A stretch of 21,479 nt of DNA from JBDUCV01 sp040003255 (GCA_040003255.1 JBDUCV010000039.1:1-21479), one strand, 5' to 3'; shown: positions 12,949-20,783, counted from the first letter of the stretch. Notes: generated by a model not told the origin, from the letters alone. Numbers and translations are program-made.

Positions 12949-13998
12949 ATGGCTTCCGCGCTCATCGACTGGGATCTAGCGGCTCGCTCGGCCAAGCGAC
13001 TGAGCCCGGCCCCGCCGGCGGTGTCGCGGGACGCGGCTGACCGCGTCGTCGCCGACCTCTATCGCGCCACCGACGTCGCCGCCGGCCACGTCGCCGAGTT
13101 GACCCGGTTGACCGAGCCACCGGTAACGGCGGTCACCCGCGTGATCGACCGGGCTGGCTGGATCGACGTGAACGCGAGCGGAATGCGCACCGTCATGACG
13201 CCGATCGTCGACAAGCTGAGCGCGGCAAACAAGATCGGCCCAGTGGGGGAGGCAATTGGCGGCCGGATCACCGGCATTCAGGCAGGGGCGATCCTCGGCT
13301 TCTTGTCCGGCAAGGTGCTTGGCCAGTTCGAGTTCTTCGATCGTCCGGACGGGCAGCTGGTGCTCGTCGCCCCGAACGTGGTCTCGGTCGAGCAGCAGCT
13401 GGGCGTCGACCCGGCCGATTTCCGGCTCTGGGTTTGCCTGCACGAGGTCACTCATCGGGTGCAGTTCACTGCGGTGCCGTGGCTGCGCCAGCACATGCTC
13501 GACGAAGTGGCCGCGCTGTCCACCATCGTCGAAGCCGATCCGGACGCGCTGCGGGCTCGGGTGCGTGGCGCGCTGGGCGAGCTGGTCAACGTCGCCCGAG
13601 GGCGGGGCGATGGCGAAGGGCTCGTGGCCGCGCTGGCCACCCCTGAGCAGCGGGAGGTGATCGACCGGCTGACCGCATTCATGTCGCTGGTCGAAGGGCA
13701 CGCCGAGTACGTGATGAACGCGGTGTCGCGCGACGTCATCCCTACCCAGAAGCACATCGAGCAGCGCTTCGGGGTGCGCCGGCGCAAAGGCGGCAACCCG
13801 CTCGACCGGCTGCTGCGGCGAATCCTGGGCCTGGATGCAAAGACCCGGCAGTACATCGACGGAGCCGCGTTCGTGCGCGCGGTCGTCGACAAAGTCGGCC
13901 TCGACGGCTTCAACTCGATTTGGACGTCGAAAGCCGCGTTGCCCAGCAAACGCGAGATCGCCGCGCCGAACGAGTGGATCGCCCGCGTCCACGGCTAG
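12949..13998 (+). CDS. Zinc-dependent metalloprotease-like protein (DUF2342, coenzyme F420 biosynthesis-associated family)
   Basis: A 349-residue predicted zincin. The metal site is HEVTH (165-169), and a downstream EGHAEYVMN (249-257) probably supplies the third ligand. Both are typical of the zincin_2/DUF2342 family, which databases associate with coenzyme F420 biosynthesis on comparative grounds. No F420 gene is present in this window, so that link is untested here. There is no signal peptide, so it is probably cytosolic. ATG 12949 follows a TACCGT box by 6 nt and gives the family-typical start; the frame extends upstream but only as shadow sequence over the antitoxin-like gene. The stop lies within the Shine-Dalgarno of tilS, so the two are one unit. 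Confidence 0.87.
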   Translation: MASALIDWDLAARSAKRLSPAPPAVSRDAADRVVADLYRATDVAAGHVAELTRLTEPPVTAVTRVIDRAGWIDVNASGMRTVMTPIVDKLSAANKIGPVGEAIGGRITGIQAGAILGFLSGKVLGQFEFFDRPDGQLVLVAPNVVSVEQQLGVDPADFRLWVCLHEVTHRVQFTAVPWLRQHMLDEVAALSTIVEADPDALRARVRGALGELVNVARGRGDGEGLVAALATPEQREVIDRLTAFMSLVEGHAEYVMNAVSRDVIPTQKHIEQRFGVRRRKGGNPLDRLLRRILGLDAKTRQYIDGAAFVRAVVDKVGLDGFNSIWTSKAALPSKREIAAPNEWIARVHG

Positions 13999-14002
13999 GA
14001 GG
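13997..14002 (+). promoter_or_regulatory. Ribosome binding site of tilS overlapping the preceding stop
   Basis: A perfect AGGAGG, 4 nt before ATG 14007, includes the last two bases of the metalloprotease TAG. It fixes the tilS start, which would otherwise be ambiguous because the frame is open upstream. Confidence 0.8.
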
Positions 14003-14006
14003 ACCG

Positions 14007-14981
14007 ATGGGCCCCGACGCCGCGGTCGCCGAGGTCCGGCATGCCGTCCGTCGTGTCCTGGGTGATCGGCCGGCGCTGGTCGCCTGTTCCGGCGGCGCCG
14101 ACTCGCTCGCCCTGGCTGCGGCGACCGCGTTCGAGGCGTCGCGCCGTGGCCTGCCAGCCGGGCTGATCACCATCGACCACGGCGTACAGCCGGGTTCCGC
14201 GGCACAGGCACGGACAGTGGCAGCGATCGGCTACGAGCTCGGGTTCGACCCGGTGCAGGTTGTGCGGGTTGAGGTGCGGACGGGCGGTGGTCTCGAGTCG
14301 TCTGCCCGAAACGCCCGGTACGCCGCGCTGTCCGCCGCGGCTGATGCCGCCGGGGCGGCCGTCCTGCTCGGGCACACCCTCGACGACCAGGCCGAGACCG
14401 TGCTGCTCGGGCTCGGCCGTGGATCAGGGCCGCGCTCCATCGCTGGCATGCGTGCTGTCGACGGGCGGTACCTGCGCCCGCTGCTCGGCGTGCGCCGCAC
14501 CACGACCGTCGCCGCCTGCGTGGCGCTTGGGTTCACACCGTGGGACGACCCGCACAACGCCGACTCGGCGTTCACCCGAGTACGGCTGCGGCGTGAGGTG
14601 CTGCCGCTGCTCGAAGACGTGTTGCAGGGTGGTGTCGCCGGAGCGCTGGCCCGCACCGCCGAGCTCATTCGCGACGATCTGGACGCCCTCGACGCCGTCG
14701 CCGAGTGCACGCTCGCCGACGTCGGCGACGAGCACGTCCTGCCGGTGGCCGAGCTCGTTAACCTCGCGCCGGCGATCCGCTCGCGCGTGCTGCGGCTGTG
14801 GACGGCGAAGTGCGGCGCCGGACCGCTGACCGCAACCCATCTCGCCGCGCTGGATGCAATGGTCGGCGGCTGGCACGGGCAGGGTCCGATCGACCTGCCG
14901 GGCGGCTGTGTCGTGACGCGGACGTCTGGCAGGCTGACCATGCGTCGCGTCGTTCCCGCGGCCACGCCAGCCGAGGAGTAG
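14007..14981 (+). CDS. tilS: tRNA(Ile)-lysidine synthase
   Basis: A 324-residue N-type ATP pyrophosphatase that attaches lysine to C34 of the CAU-anticodon tRNA-Ile, converting it to an AUA reader. The P-loop is SGGADS (28-33), matching SGGxDS. TIDHGVQPGS follows, then the GHTLDDQAETVLL segment with the catalytic Asp/Asp/Glu and the lysine-site PLL-R element (YLRPLLGVRR). The C-terminal ~130 residues are the shorter tRNA-binding part common in actinobacteria. It is followed 3 nt later by hpt, a pairing conserved widely in bacteria (tilS-hpt-ftsH). Confidence 0.94.
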   Translation: MGPDAAVAEVRHAVRRVLGDRPALVACSGGADSLALAAATAFEASRRGLPAGLITIDHGVQPGSAAQARTVAAIGYELGFDPVQVVRVEVRTGGGLESSARNARYAALSAAADAAGAAVLLGHTLDDQAETVLLGLGRGSGPRSIAGMRAVDGRYLRPLLGVRRTTTVAACVALGFTPWDDPHNADSAFTRVRLRREVLPLLEDVLQGGVAGALARTAELIRDDLDALDAVAECTLADVGDEHVLPVAELVNLAPAIRSRVLRLWTAKCGAGPLTATHLAALDAMVGGWHGQGPIDLPGGCVVTRTSGRLTMRRVVPAATPAEE

Positions 14982-14984
14982 CCC

Positions 14985-15533
14985 GTGTCCGTGCTCGACG
15001 CCGACATCGACGCCGTGTTGGTGACGAGCGAACAGATCTGCACAAAGATCACCGAGCTGGCGTCGCAGATCGATGCCGACTACGCCGACCGCGAACCGTT
15101 GCTGGTCGGTGTGCTCAAGGGCGCGGCGATGTTCATGTCAGATCTGGCCCGGGCGCTGAATCGGCCGTCCACGATGGAGTTCATGGCGGTCAGCTCTTAC
15201 GGCAGCTCGACCACGTCGTCTGGCGTGGTGCGGATCCTCAAGGATCTCGACCGCGACATCGCCGGACAGCACGTACTCATCGTCGAGGACATCATCGATT
15301 CCGGCCTGACCTTGTCGTGGCTGCTGAAGAACCTCGCCAGCCGGCACCCTGCGTCCATCGAGATCGTGGCCTTGCTCCGCAAACCCGATGCCATCAAGGT
15401 CGATGTCCCGGTGCGTTACATCGGGTTCGACATCGCCAACGAATTCGTCGTCGGCTACGGGCTGGACTACGCCGAGCGCTACCGCGACTTGCCCTACATC
15501 GGCCGGCTCAAGCCCTCGATCTACGGGGGCTGA
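14985..15533 (+). CDS. hpt: Hypoxanthine (guanine) phosphoribosyltransferase
   Basis: A 182-residue purine salvage enzyme that joins hypoxanthine or guanine to PRPP. The PRPP loop is VLIVEDIIDSGLTL (EDIIDSG, 101-107). The LKGAAMFMSDLARAL segment holds the diphosphate loop, the flexible loop SSYGSSTTSSG (70-80) is intact, and the base-binding region is KVDVPVRYIGFDIANEFVVGYGLDY. The GTG start is preceded by GAGGAG 6 nt upstream, within the end of tilS. The hpt stop lies in the loop of a strong hairpin, and 177 bp then separate it from ftsH. Confidence 0.95.
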   Translation: MSVLDADIDAVLVTSEQICTKITELASQIDADYADREPLLVGVLKGAAMFMSDLARALNRPSTMEFMAVSSYGSSTTSSGVVRILKDLDRDIAGQHVLIVEDIIDSGLTLSWLLKNLASRHPASIEIVALLRKPDAIKVDVPVRYIGFDIANEFVVGYGLDYAERYRDLPYIGRLKPSIYGG

Positions 15534-15539
15534 CCCCCG
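15524..15539 (+). terminator. GC hairpin spanning the hpt stop codon
   Basis: CGGGGG (15524-15529) and CCCCCG (15534-15539) form a perfect 6-bp all-GC stem. The CTGA loop contains the hpt TGA stop. No T tract follows. It may end or pause tilS-hpt transcription, or protect the 3' end. Confidence 0.4.
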
Positions 15540-15638
15540 CTTGCTGGCCGCTGGCTGAGAGTGCACGGGGCCGTGGAACGCCGGTCCAGCTGGCGACGTT
15601 GCACTGATCATGGTGCGGGACGCGACCGTTCCGACGTG

Positions 15639-15644
15639 TACCGT
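15639..15644 (+). promoter_or_regulatory. Candidate -10 box for the ftsH-fol operon
   Basis: TACCGT lies 66 nt before ATG 15711 in the 177-bp gap after hpt, so this transcript would have a leader of about 60 nt. There is no convincing -35. The gap also contains an AGGAGG at 15671-15676, too far from the ftsH ATG to serve it directly. Confidence 0.35.
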
Positions 15645-15710
15645 TCGCAGTGAATTTGTATCGCCTGAGCAGGAGGAGCGCGGGCCGTCACGGCACCCCG
15701 CGATGACGCT

Positions 15711-17936
15711 ATGGATCGTAAGCGGCTAGTCAGGTCATGGTGGCTGTGGGGCTTGCTCATTGTGCTGCTGTTCTTCGTTTTGCAGTCGGTGATCGCGGGC
15801 GGCACTGACTACACCTCCGTCAAGACATCCGAGGCGCTCTCGCAGATCACCTCCGGCAACGTCAAGAGCGCCGTCATCCACGACAAGGAACAGACTCTCG
15901 ACCTGGAACTCAAACAAGCGTTTAACGGCGACAGCAAGATCAGTACCTCTTACCCGGCCGACGCCACCACGTCGATCTACAACGCGCTGTCCGGCCAGAA
16001 GGATTCCACTTTCACCACCAACGTCACCCGCGGCAACGGCTGGATGTCGCTGCTGATCAGCTTGTTGCCGATCGTGCTGATCGTCGGTGTGCTGTTCTTC
16101 GTGATGAGCCAGGTGCAAGGCGGCGGCAACCGGGTGATGAGCTTCGGCCGTAGCAAGGCCAAGCTGGTCAGCAAGGACACCCCAAAGACCACCTTCGCCG
16201 ACGTGGCCGGCGCCGACGAGGCGATCGAGGAACTGCACGAGATCAAGGATTTTTTGCAGAACCCAGCGCGGTATCAGGCGCTCGGCGCCAAGATCCCCAA
16301 GGGGGTGCTGCTTTACGGTCCGCCCGGTACCGGCAAGACTTTGTTGGCGCGGGCCGTCGCGGGCGAGGCGGGCGTCCCCTTCTACTCGATCTCCGGCTCG
16401 GACTTCGTCGAGATGTTCGTCGGCGTCGGTGCTTCCCGGGTGCGTGACCTGTTCGAGCAGGCCAAGGCGAATGCCCCGGCGATCATTTTCGTCGACGAGA
16501 TCGACGCTGTCGGCCGGCACCGCGGCGCCGGCCTCGGCGGTGGCCACGACGAGCGCGAGCAGACGCTGAACCAGATGCTGGTCGAGATGGACGGCTTCGA
16601 CGTCAAGGGCGGCGTGATCCTGATCGCGGCCACGAACCGTCCCGACATCCTCGACCCAGCGCTGCTGCGCCCCGGTCGCTTCGATCGGCAGATCGCCGTC
16701 TCACCGCCCGACGTCGAGGGCCGCAAGGCCGTGCTCGCCGTGCACGCCAAGGGCAAGCCGTTCGCACCCGACGTCGACTTGTCGATCATCGCCCGGCGTA
16801 CCCCGGGCTTCACCGGCGCCGATCTGGCGAATGTGATCAACGAGGCGGCGCTGCTGACCGCCCGCACCGGCGGTCGGCTGATCGACAACAAGGCGCTCGA
16901 GGAATCGATCGATCGCGTCATCGCCGGGCCTGAGCGCAAGACCCGGGCGATGAGCGACAAAGAAAAGCGAGTGACCGCTTATCACGAGTCCGGCCACGCG
17001 TTGACGGCGTGGGCGATGCCGAACCTCGACCCGGTGCACAAGGTGACGATCCTGCCTCGGGGTCGCTCGCTGGGGCACACCCTGGTGCTGCCGCTCGAGG
17101 ACCGCTACACCCAGACCCGGTCAGAAATCATCGACCAGCTGGTGTACGCCCTGGGCGGCCGTGCTGCCGAAGAGCTGGTATTCCACGAGCCGACCACCGG
17201 CGCGGCCAATGACATCGAAAAGGCAACCGGCCTCGCCCGCGCGATGGTCGTCGAGTACGGCATGAGCTCCAAGCTCGGTGCCGTCAAGTACGGCACCGGC
17301 GACGCCGAACCGTTCATGGGACGCGACTATGGCCACCAGCGTGACTACTCCGAGGACATCGCGGCCGACATCGACTCCGAGGTGCGCGACCTGATCGAGG
17401 CGGCCCACGACGAAGCGTGGGAGATACTGGTGCAGTACCGCGACGTCCTCGACGCGATGGTGCTGCAGCTGGTCGAGAAGGAGACGCTGGCCAAGGACGA
17501 TCTCGAGCGGATCCTCGCCCCGGTCCGCAAGCGGCCCCCGCACAACTCGTTCGCCGGTTTTGGCAAGCGCACCCCCAGTGACCGTCCGCCGGTCGAGATC
17601 CCGGTCAGCGCCCGCTCGAACGGCACGAACGGCCAGCAGAACGGCGCCTACCCGAAGGGCTCGCAGAACGGCCAGCCGGTCGCCATGCCCGGCCAGCAGC
17701 CGCAGCCCAGCTTCCCGACCCCGCCTGGCGGGCCAGGCGCGTCCGGCGGCTATGGACCGCCAGACGCCTACGGGCCGCCCGGCCCTTACGGGGGGCCGAC
17801 CTCATACGGAACGCCATACGGCCAGTCCGGTGGGTACCCCCCGCCACCACCACCCGGCAGCTACCCGAGTTATCCCGAGGGTGGCCCGCGGCACGGACAG
17901 CAAGGTACGGACGGCGGCACGCAGGGCGCACCGTGA
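15711..17936 (+). CDS. ftsH: ATP-dependent zinc metalloprotease FtsH
   Basis: A 741-residue membrane-anchored AAA protease that degrades membrane and short-lived cytosolic proteins as a hexamer. The first membrane helix is at about 12-30. A short periplasmic-side domain follows (31-110), then the second helix (about 112-132). The AAA module has Walker A GPPGTGKT (203-210), Walker B IIFVDEID (258-265), the pore motif around FVGVG (236-240) and the second region of homology ATNRPDILDPALLRPGRFDR. The protease site is HESGH (425-429) with Asp501 (AANDIEKAT) as third zinc ligand. From residue 610 on is a 130-residue Gly/Pro/Tyr/Gln-rich disordered tail with repeated YGPP/PYG units. ATG 15711 gives a good N-terminus before helix 1. 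The stop overlaps folE by 4 bp. Confidence 0.96.
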   Translation: MDRKRLVRSWWLWGLLIVLLFFVLQSVIAGGTDYTSVKTSEALSQITSGNVKSAVIHDKEQTLDLELKQAFNGDSKISTSYPADATTSIYNALSGQKDSTFTTNVTRGNGWMSLLISLLPIVLIVGVLFFVMSQVQGGGNRVMSFGRSKAKLVSKDTPKTTFADVAGADEAIEELHEIKDFLQNPARYQALGAKIPKGVLLYGPPGTGKTLLARAVAGEAGVPFYSISGSDFVEMFVGVGASRVRDLFEQAKANAPAIIFVDEIDAVGRHRGAGLGGGHDEREQTLNQMLVEMDGFDVKGGVILIAATNRPDILDPALLRPGRFDRQIAVSPPDVEGRKAVLAVHAKGKPFAPDVDLSIIARRTPGFTGADLANVINEAALLTARTGGRLIDNKALEESIDRVIAGPERKTRAMSDKEKRVTAYHESGHALTAWAMPNLDPVHKVTILPRGRSLGHTLVLPLEDRYTQTRSEIIDQLVYALGGRAAEELVFHEPTTGAANDIEKATGLARAMVVEYGMSSKLGAVKYGTGDAEPFMGRDYGHQRDYSEDIAADIDSEVRDLIEAAHDEAWEILVQYRDVLDAMVLQLVEKETLAKDDLERILAPVRKRPPHNSFAGFGKRTPSDRPPVEIPVSARSNGTNGQQNGAYPKGSQNGQPVAMPGQQPQPSFPTPPGGPGASGGYGPPDAYGPPGPYGGPTSYGTPYGQSGGYPPPPPPGSYPSYPEGGPRHGQQGTDGGTQGAP

Positions 17937-18508
17937 CCAAGGCGGGCGTCGACGAGCCGCGTGCGGCCGCCGCGATCCGAGAGCTGTTGCTCGCCATCGG
18001 CGAAGATCCAAACCGGGACGGCCTGAAGCGCACCCCCGAGCGGGTCGCCCGCTCCTACGCCGAGATCTTCGGCGGCCTGTTCGTCGACCCCGATGAGGTT
18101 CTGCAGACGACGTTCGACGAAAACCACGACGAGCTGGTCCTGGTCAAGGACATTGCGCTGTACTCGACCTGCGAGCATCACCTCGTCCCGTGGCACGGCA
18201 CTGCCGCGGTCGGCTACATACCGGGCGACGACGGCCGGATCACCGGGTTGTCCAAGCTGGCTCGCGTCGTCGACCTCTACGCGCGCCGGCCGCAGGTGCA
18301 GGAGCGACTGACTGCACAGGTGGCGGACGCGGTGATGAGCCGGCTGCAGCCCAAGGGCGTCATCGTCGTGGTCGAGGCCGAGCACCTGTGCATGGCGATG
18401 CGGGGGGTCCGCAAGCCCGGGTCACGCACTGTCACCTCCGCGGTCCGGGGGATCTTCCAGAGCGACGCGCGTACCCGCGCCGAGGCGATCACGCTCCTCA
18501 ACAGATGA
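17933..18508 (+). CDS. folE: GTP cyclohydrolase I
   Basis: A 191-residue enzyme that opens GTP to 7,8-dihydroneopterin triphosphate, the first step of the pterin branch of folate synthesis. The zinc ligands are visible as Cys80 and His83 in STCEHHLVPWHG, and Cys153 in HLCMAMRG. GLSKLARVVDLYARRPQVQERLT is the family signature, and the C-terminus (TRAEAITLL) is complete. The GTG start overlaps the ftsH stop (GTGA), and the stop overlaps folP. It depends on read-through from ftsH, since no promoter is seen between them. Confidence 0.96.
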   Translation: MTKAGVDEPRAAAAIRELLLAIGEDPNRDGLKRTPERVARSYAEIFGGLFVDPDEVLQTTFDENHDELVLVKDIALYSTCEHHLVPWHGTAAVGYIPGDDGRITGLSKLARVVDLYARRPQVQERLTAQVADAVMSRLQPKGVIVVVEAEHLCMAMRGVRKPGSRTVTSAVRGIFQSDARTRAEAITLLNR

Positions 18509-19341
18509 TGCTGCCCCGCCGGCGAGACCGGATCGTCGTCATTGGTGTCCTCAACGTCACCCCTGATTCCTTCTCCGACGGCGGCCGGTACACCTCCGTC
18601 GACGGCGCGGTCGAACATGGGCTGGCGATGCGCGCGGACGGCGCCGACCTGGTCGATGTGGGCGGCGAGTCCACCCGTCCCGGCGCCGACCGGGTGGCCC
18701 CAGAGGAGGAGATCCGCCGGGTGCTGCCCGTCGTGCGTGGACTGGCATCGGCCGGTGTGCCGGTCAGCGTCGACACCTACCGAGCTGCGGTGGCTGAGGC
18801 CGCGCTCGCCGCCGGTGCGACGGTGATCAACGACGTGTCCGGTGGCCTGGGGGATCCGGACATGGCCCGGGTAGCCCGTGAGGCCGGCTGCCCCTGGATC
18901 TTGATGCACTGGCGCGGCCACAGCCGACGTATGCAGCAACTTGCCCACTACGGGGACGTGGTGGACGACGTGGTCCGCGAACTCGCCGAGCGAGTGGCCG
19001 CCGCCGAGCGGGCCGGGGTCGAGCGGGATCAGCTGGTGATCGATCCGGGACTCGGCTTCGCCAAGACCGCCGAGCACAACTGGGCGCTGCTCGCCCAGCT
19101 CGACCGGCTGATCGCGATCGGCCTGCCGGTATTGGTCGGGGCGTCCCGCAAGTCCTTCCTCGGCACTTTGCTCACAGCTCCCGACGCGACCCCGCGTCCG
19201 GTCGACGACCGGGAGAATGCGACCGTTGCCCTCACCGCGCACGCCGCCCTGCACGGTGCCTGGGGCGTACGGGTGCACGAGGTCCGGCCGAACGTCGACG
19301 CGGCGCTCGCTTCCGCCGCGATCCTGCAGGCAGCGCGATGA
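18505..19341 (+). CDS. folP: Dihydropteroate synthase
   Basis: A 278-residue TIM-barrel enzyme that joins p-aminobenzoate to dihydropterin pyrophosphate; it is the sulfonamide target. Motifs are NVTPDSFSDGG (17-27, loop 1), GGESTRPG (53-60, loop 2), INDVSGG, IDPGLGFAK (179-187) and GASRKSF (212-218, pyrophosphate site). The loops look like the sensitive, housekeeping form, with no insertion in loop 1 or 2. Two adjacent ATGs exist: 18505 overlaps the folE stop as ATGA and is preferred; 18508 is one codon later. Confidence 0.96.
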   Translation: MMLPRRRDRIVVIGVLNVTPDSFSDGGRYTSVDGAVEHGLAMRADGADLVDVGGESTRPGADRVAPEEEIRRVLPVVRGLASAGVPVSVDTYRAAVAEAALAAGATVINDVSGGLGDPDMARVAREAGCPWILMHWRGHSRRMQQLAHYGDVVDDVVRELAERVAAAERAGVERDQLVIDPGLGFAKTAEHNWALLAQLDRLIAIGLPVLVGASRKSFLGTLLTAPDATPRPVDDRENATVALTAHAALHGAWGVRVHEVRPNVDAALASAAILQAAR

Positions 19342-19700
19342 CCGATCGGATCACGCTTAGCGGCTTGCGGGTGCACGGGCGGCACGGCGTGTATGACCAC
19401 GAGCGGCGCGACGGGCAGGACTTCGTCGTTGACGTCGACCTCGAGCTCGACACCCGCCCGGCCGCCGCATCAGACGACGTCTCGGCCACGGTGCACTACG
19501 GCGAGCTCGCCGCGGCGCTGGCCGCGGTGATCGCCGGCAAGCCGGTGAACCTGATCGAGACGCTCGCCCAACGGCTGGCCGATAGTTGCCTTGCCGACGC
19601 CCGGGTCGCCGCCGCGACGGTCACCGTGCACAAGCCGCAGGCACCGATCCCGCTGACATTCGACGATGTCACCGTCACGATCCGCAGGGAACGTGAGTGA
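19338..19700 (+). CDS. folB: Dihydroneopterin aldolase
   Basis: A 120-residue tunnelling-fold enzyme that splits dihydroneopterin to 6-hydroxymethyl-dihydropterin and glycolaldehyde. GRHGVYDHER (14-23) is the substrate-side loop. Tyr54, Glu74 in NLIETLA and Lys99 in HKPQAPIP are the expected active-site residues. The ATG overlaps the folP stop by 4 bp and its stop overlaps the folK GTG by 4 bp. Confidence 0.95.
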   Translation: MTDRITLSGLRVHGRHGVYDHERRDGQDFVVDVDLELDTRPAAASDDVSATVHYGELAAALAAVIAGKPVNLIETLAQRLADSCLADARVAAATVTVHKPQAPIPLTFDDVTVTIRRERE

Positions 19701-20188
19701 GCCGCGCGGTGCTGTCCATCGGCTCGAACCTCGGGGATCGGCTCGAACTCCTTCGCGCCGCGGTCGAGGCATTGCGCCCGTGGCTGATCGCTGTCTCGCC
19801 GGTGTATGACACCGCGCCCTGGGGGCCGGTGCCGCAGCCAGATTTCCTCAATGCGGTGCTGATCGCCGACGACCCGGCGGCTGAGCCGCGCGAGTGGCTG
19901 CGACGTGCGCATGCCGCCGAACGGGCGGCCGGACGCACGCGCAAGGTGCGCTGGGGCTCACGCACGCTGGACGTGGACGTGGTGGCCGTGGACGACATCC
20001 GCAGCGCGGACCCGGATCTCACCCTGCCGCACCCCCGGGCGGCCGAGCGGGCGTTCGTGCTCGTTCCGTGGCTGGCCGCTGATCCGGATGCCACCTTGCC
20101 ACAGGGCTGCGTCGCCGACCTGATCGCCGCCCTCGACGCGGACGAAGTGGCCGGCGTTCGTCGTCGTCGCGATCTGGGGCTGATCTGA
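19697..20188 (+). CDS. folK: 2-amino-4-hydroxy-6-hydroxymethyldihydropteridine pyrophosphokinase (HPPK)
   Basis: A 163-residue kinase that transfers pyrophosphate from ATP to the pterin, making the substrate of FolP. GSNLGDR (9-15) opens the fold. APWGPVPQPDFLNAV is the pterin-binding loop. KVRWGSRTLDVDVV has the ATP-binding Arg and Mg-binding Asp-x-Asp (92-94), and LPHPRAAERAFVLVP is the C-terminal signature. The start is GTG, overlapping the folB stop. With folE, folP and folB it gives four consecutive overlapping genes of the pterin branch. Confidence 0.95.
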   Translation: MSRAVLSIGSNLGDRLELLRAAVEALRPWLIAVSPVYDTAPWGPVPQPDFLNAVLIADDPAAEPREWLRRAHAAERAAGRTRKVRWGSRTLDVDVVAVDDIRSADPDLTLPHPRAAERAFVLVPWLAADPDATLPQGCVADLIAALDADEVAGVRRRRDLGLI

Positions 20189-20658
20189 TGCGGCGCACCG
20201 CTGTCGCTGATCTGCTCGCCGCGTTTGTCGTCGTCGGCGTCCTGGTGTTCCTGCTGCTTCGGCTGACATATGACTCGGTGCCGCCGCTGCAATATCCGAT
20301 CGTCATCCCGATAGCGGCGCTCGGTGTCGCGGAGTTGGTGGCCGCCCGCCGGGTTCGTGGCGCGGTCCGCCATGAGCCGGATGCGAAGCCGATGGCGGCC
20401 ATTGTCATCGCCCGGTGCGTCGCACTCGGCAAGGCGTCGGCGTTGGTCGGCGCGGCGGTGGCGGGAGGGGCCGCGGCGGTGATCGTGAAAGTAGCGCCCT
20501 CTGCCCGGACGGTGCGGATAGCGGGCAACGATTTGCGAGTCGCCATCGCGCTGTTGACGGCGGCCGCCTTAATCACCGTCGCCGGGCTGCTGCTCGAGCG
20601 GGCCGGCGTCGATCCTGGCAACACAGCCGAACAGTTGCGCCACGAGGTCGAGCAATAA
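20188..20658 (+). CDS. DUF3180 membrane protein
   Basis: A 156-residue protein with four hydrophobic helices, at about 8-26, 36-52, 75-100 and 116-133. The YDSVPPLQYPIVIPIAALG turn between helices 1 and 2 and the ARCVALGKASALVGAAVAGGAAAV third helix are typical of DUF3180 proteins, which follow folK in many actinobacteria (Rv3605c in M. tuberculosis). No function is known. Its ATG shares one base with the folK stop (TGATG), so it is the last member of the ftsH-fol transcription unit. A 125-bp gap follows. Confidence 0.88.
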   Translation: MRRTAVADLLAAFVVVGVLVFLLLRLTYDSVPPLQYPIVIPIAALGVAELVAARRVRGAVRHEPDAKPMAAIVIARCVALGKASALVGAAVAGGAAAVIVKVAPSARTVRIAGNDLRVAIALLTAAALITVAGLLLERAGVDPGNTAEQLRHEVEQ

Positions 20659-20771
20659 TCCATCACGCAGCACTCACGCGTAAGCAGGTGCGCCGCGACC
20701 GGCAGCCGGCTCCAAAGTCGCACGGTGAGCCGCGGCACTCTCTGTCGGCCGAAACCTCAATTCCGGCCGGG

Positions 20772-20777
20772 TAAACT
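20772..20777 (+). promoter_or_regulatory. -10 box for leaderless DUF6779-like transcript
   Basis: TAAACT ends 6 nt before ATG 20784. It is the most AT-rich and best match to TANNNT in the window. The 125-bp gap 20659-20783 shows no clear terminator for the fol operon. Confidence 0.65.
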
Positions 20778-20783
20778 CGGCTC

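Noticed and set aside
20680..20720. Possible terminator after DUF3180 (CCGG-CAG-CCGG)
   Set aside because: The stem is only 4 bp with a 3-nt loop and no T tract, not above what GC-rich sequence gives by chance.
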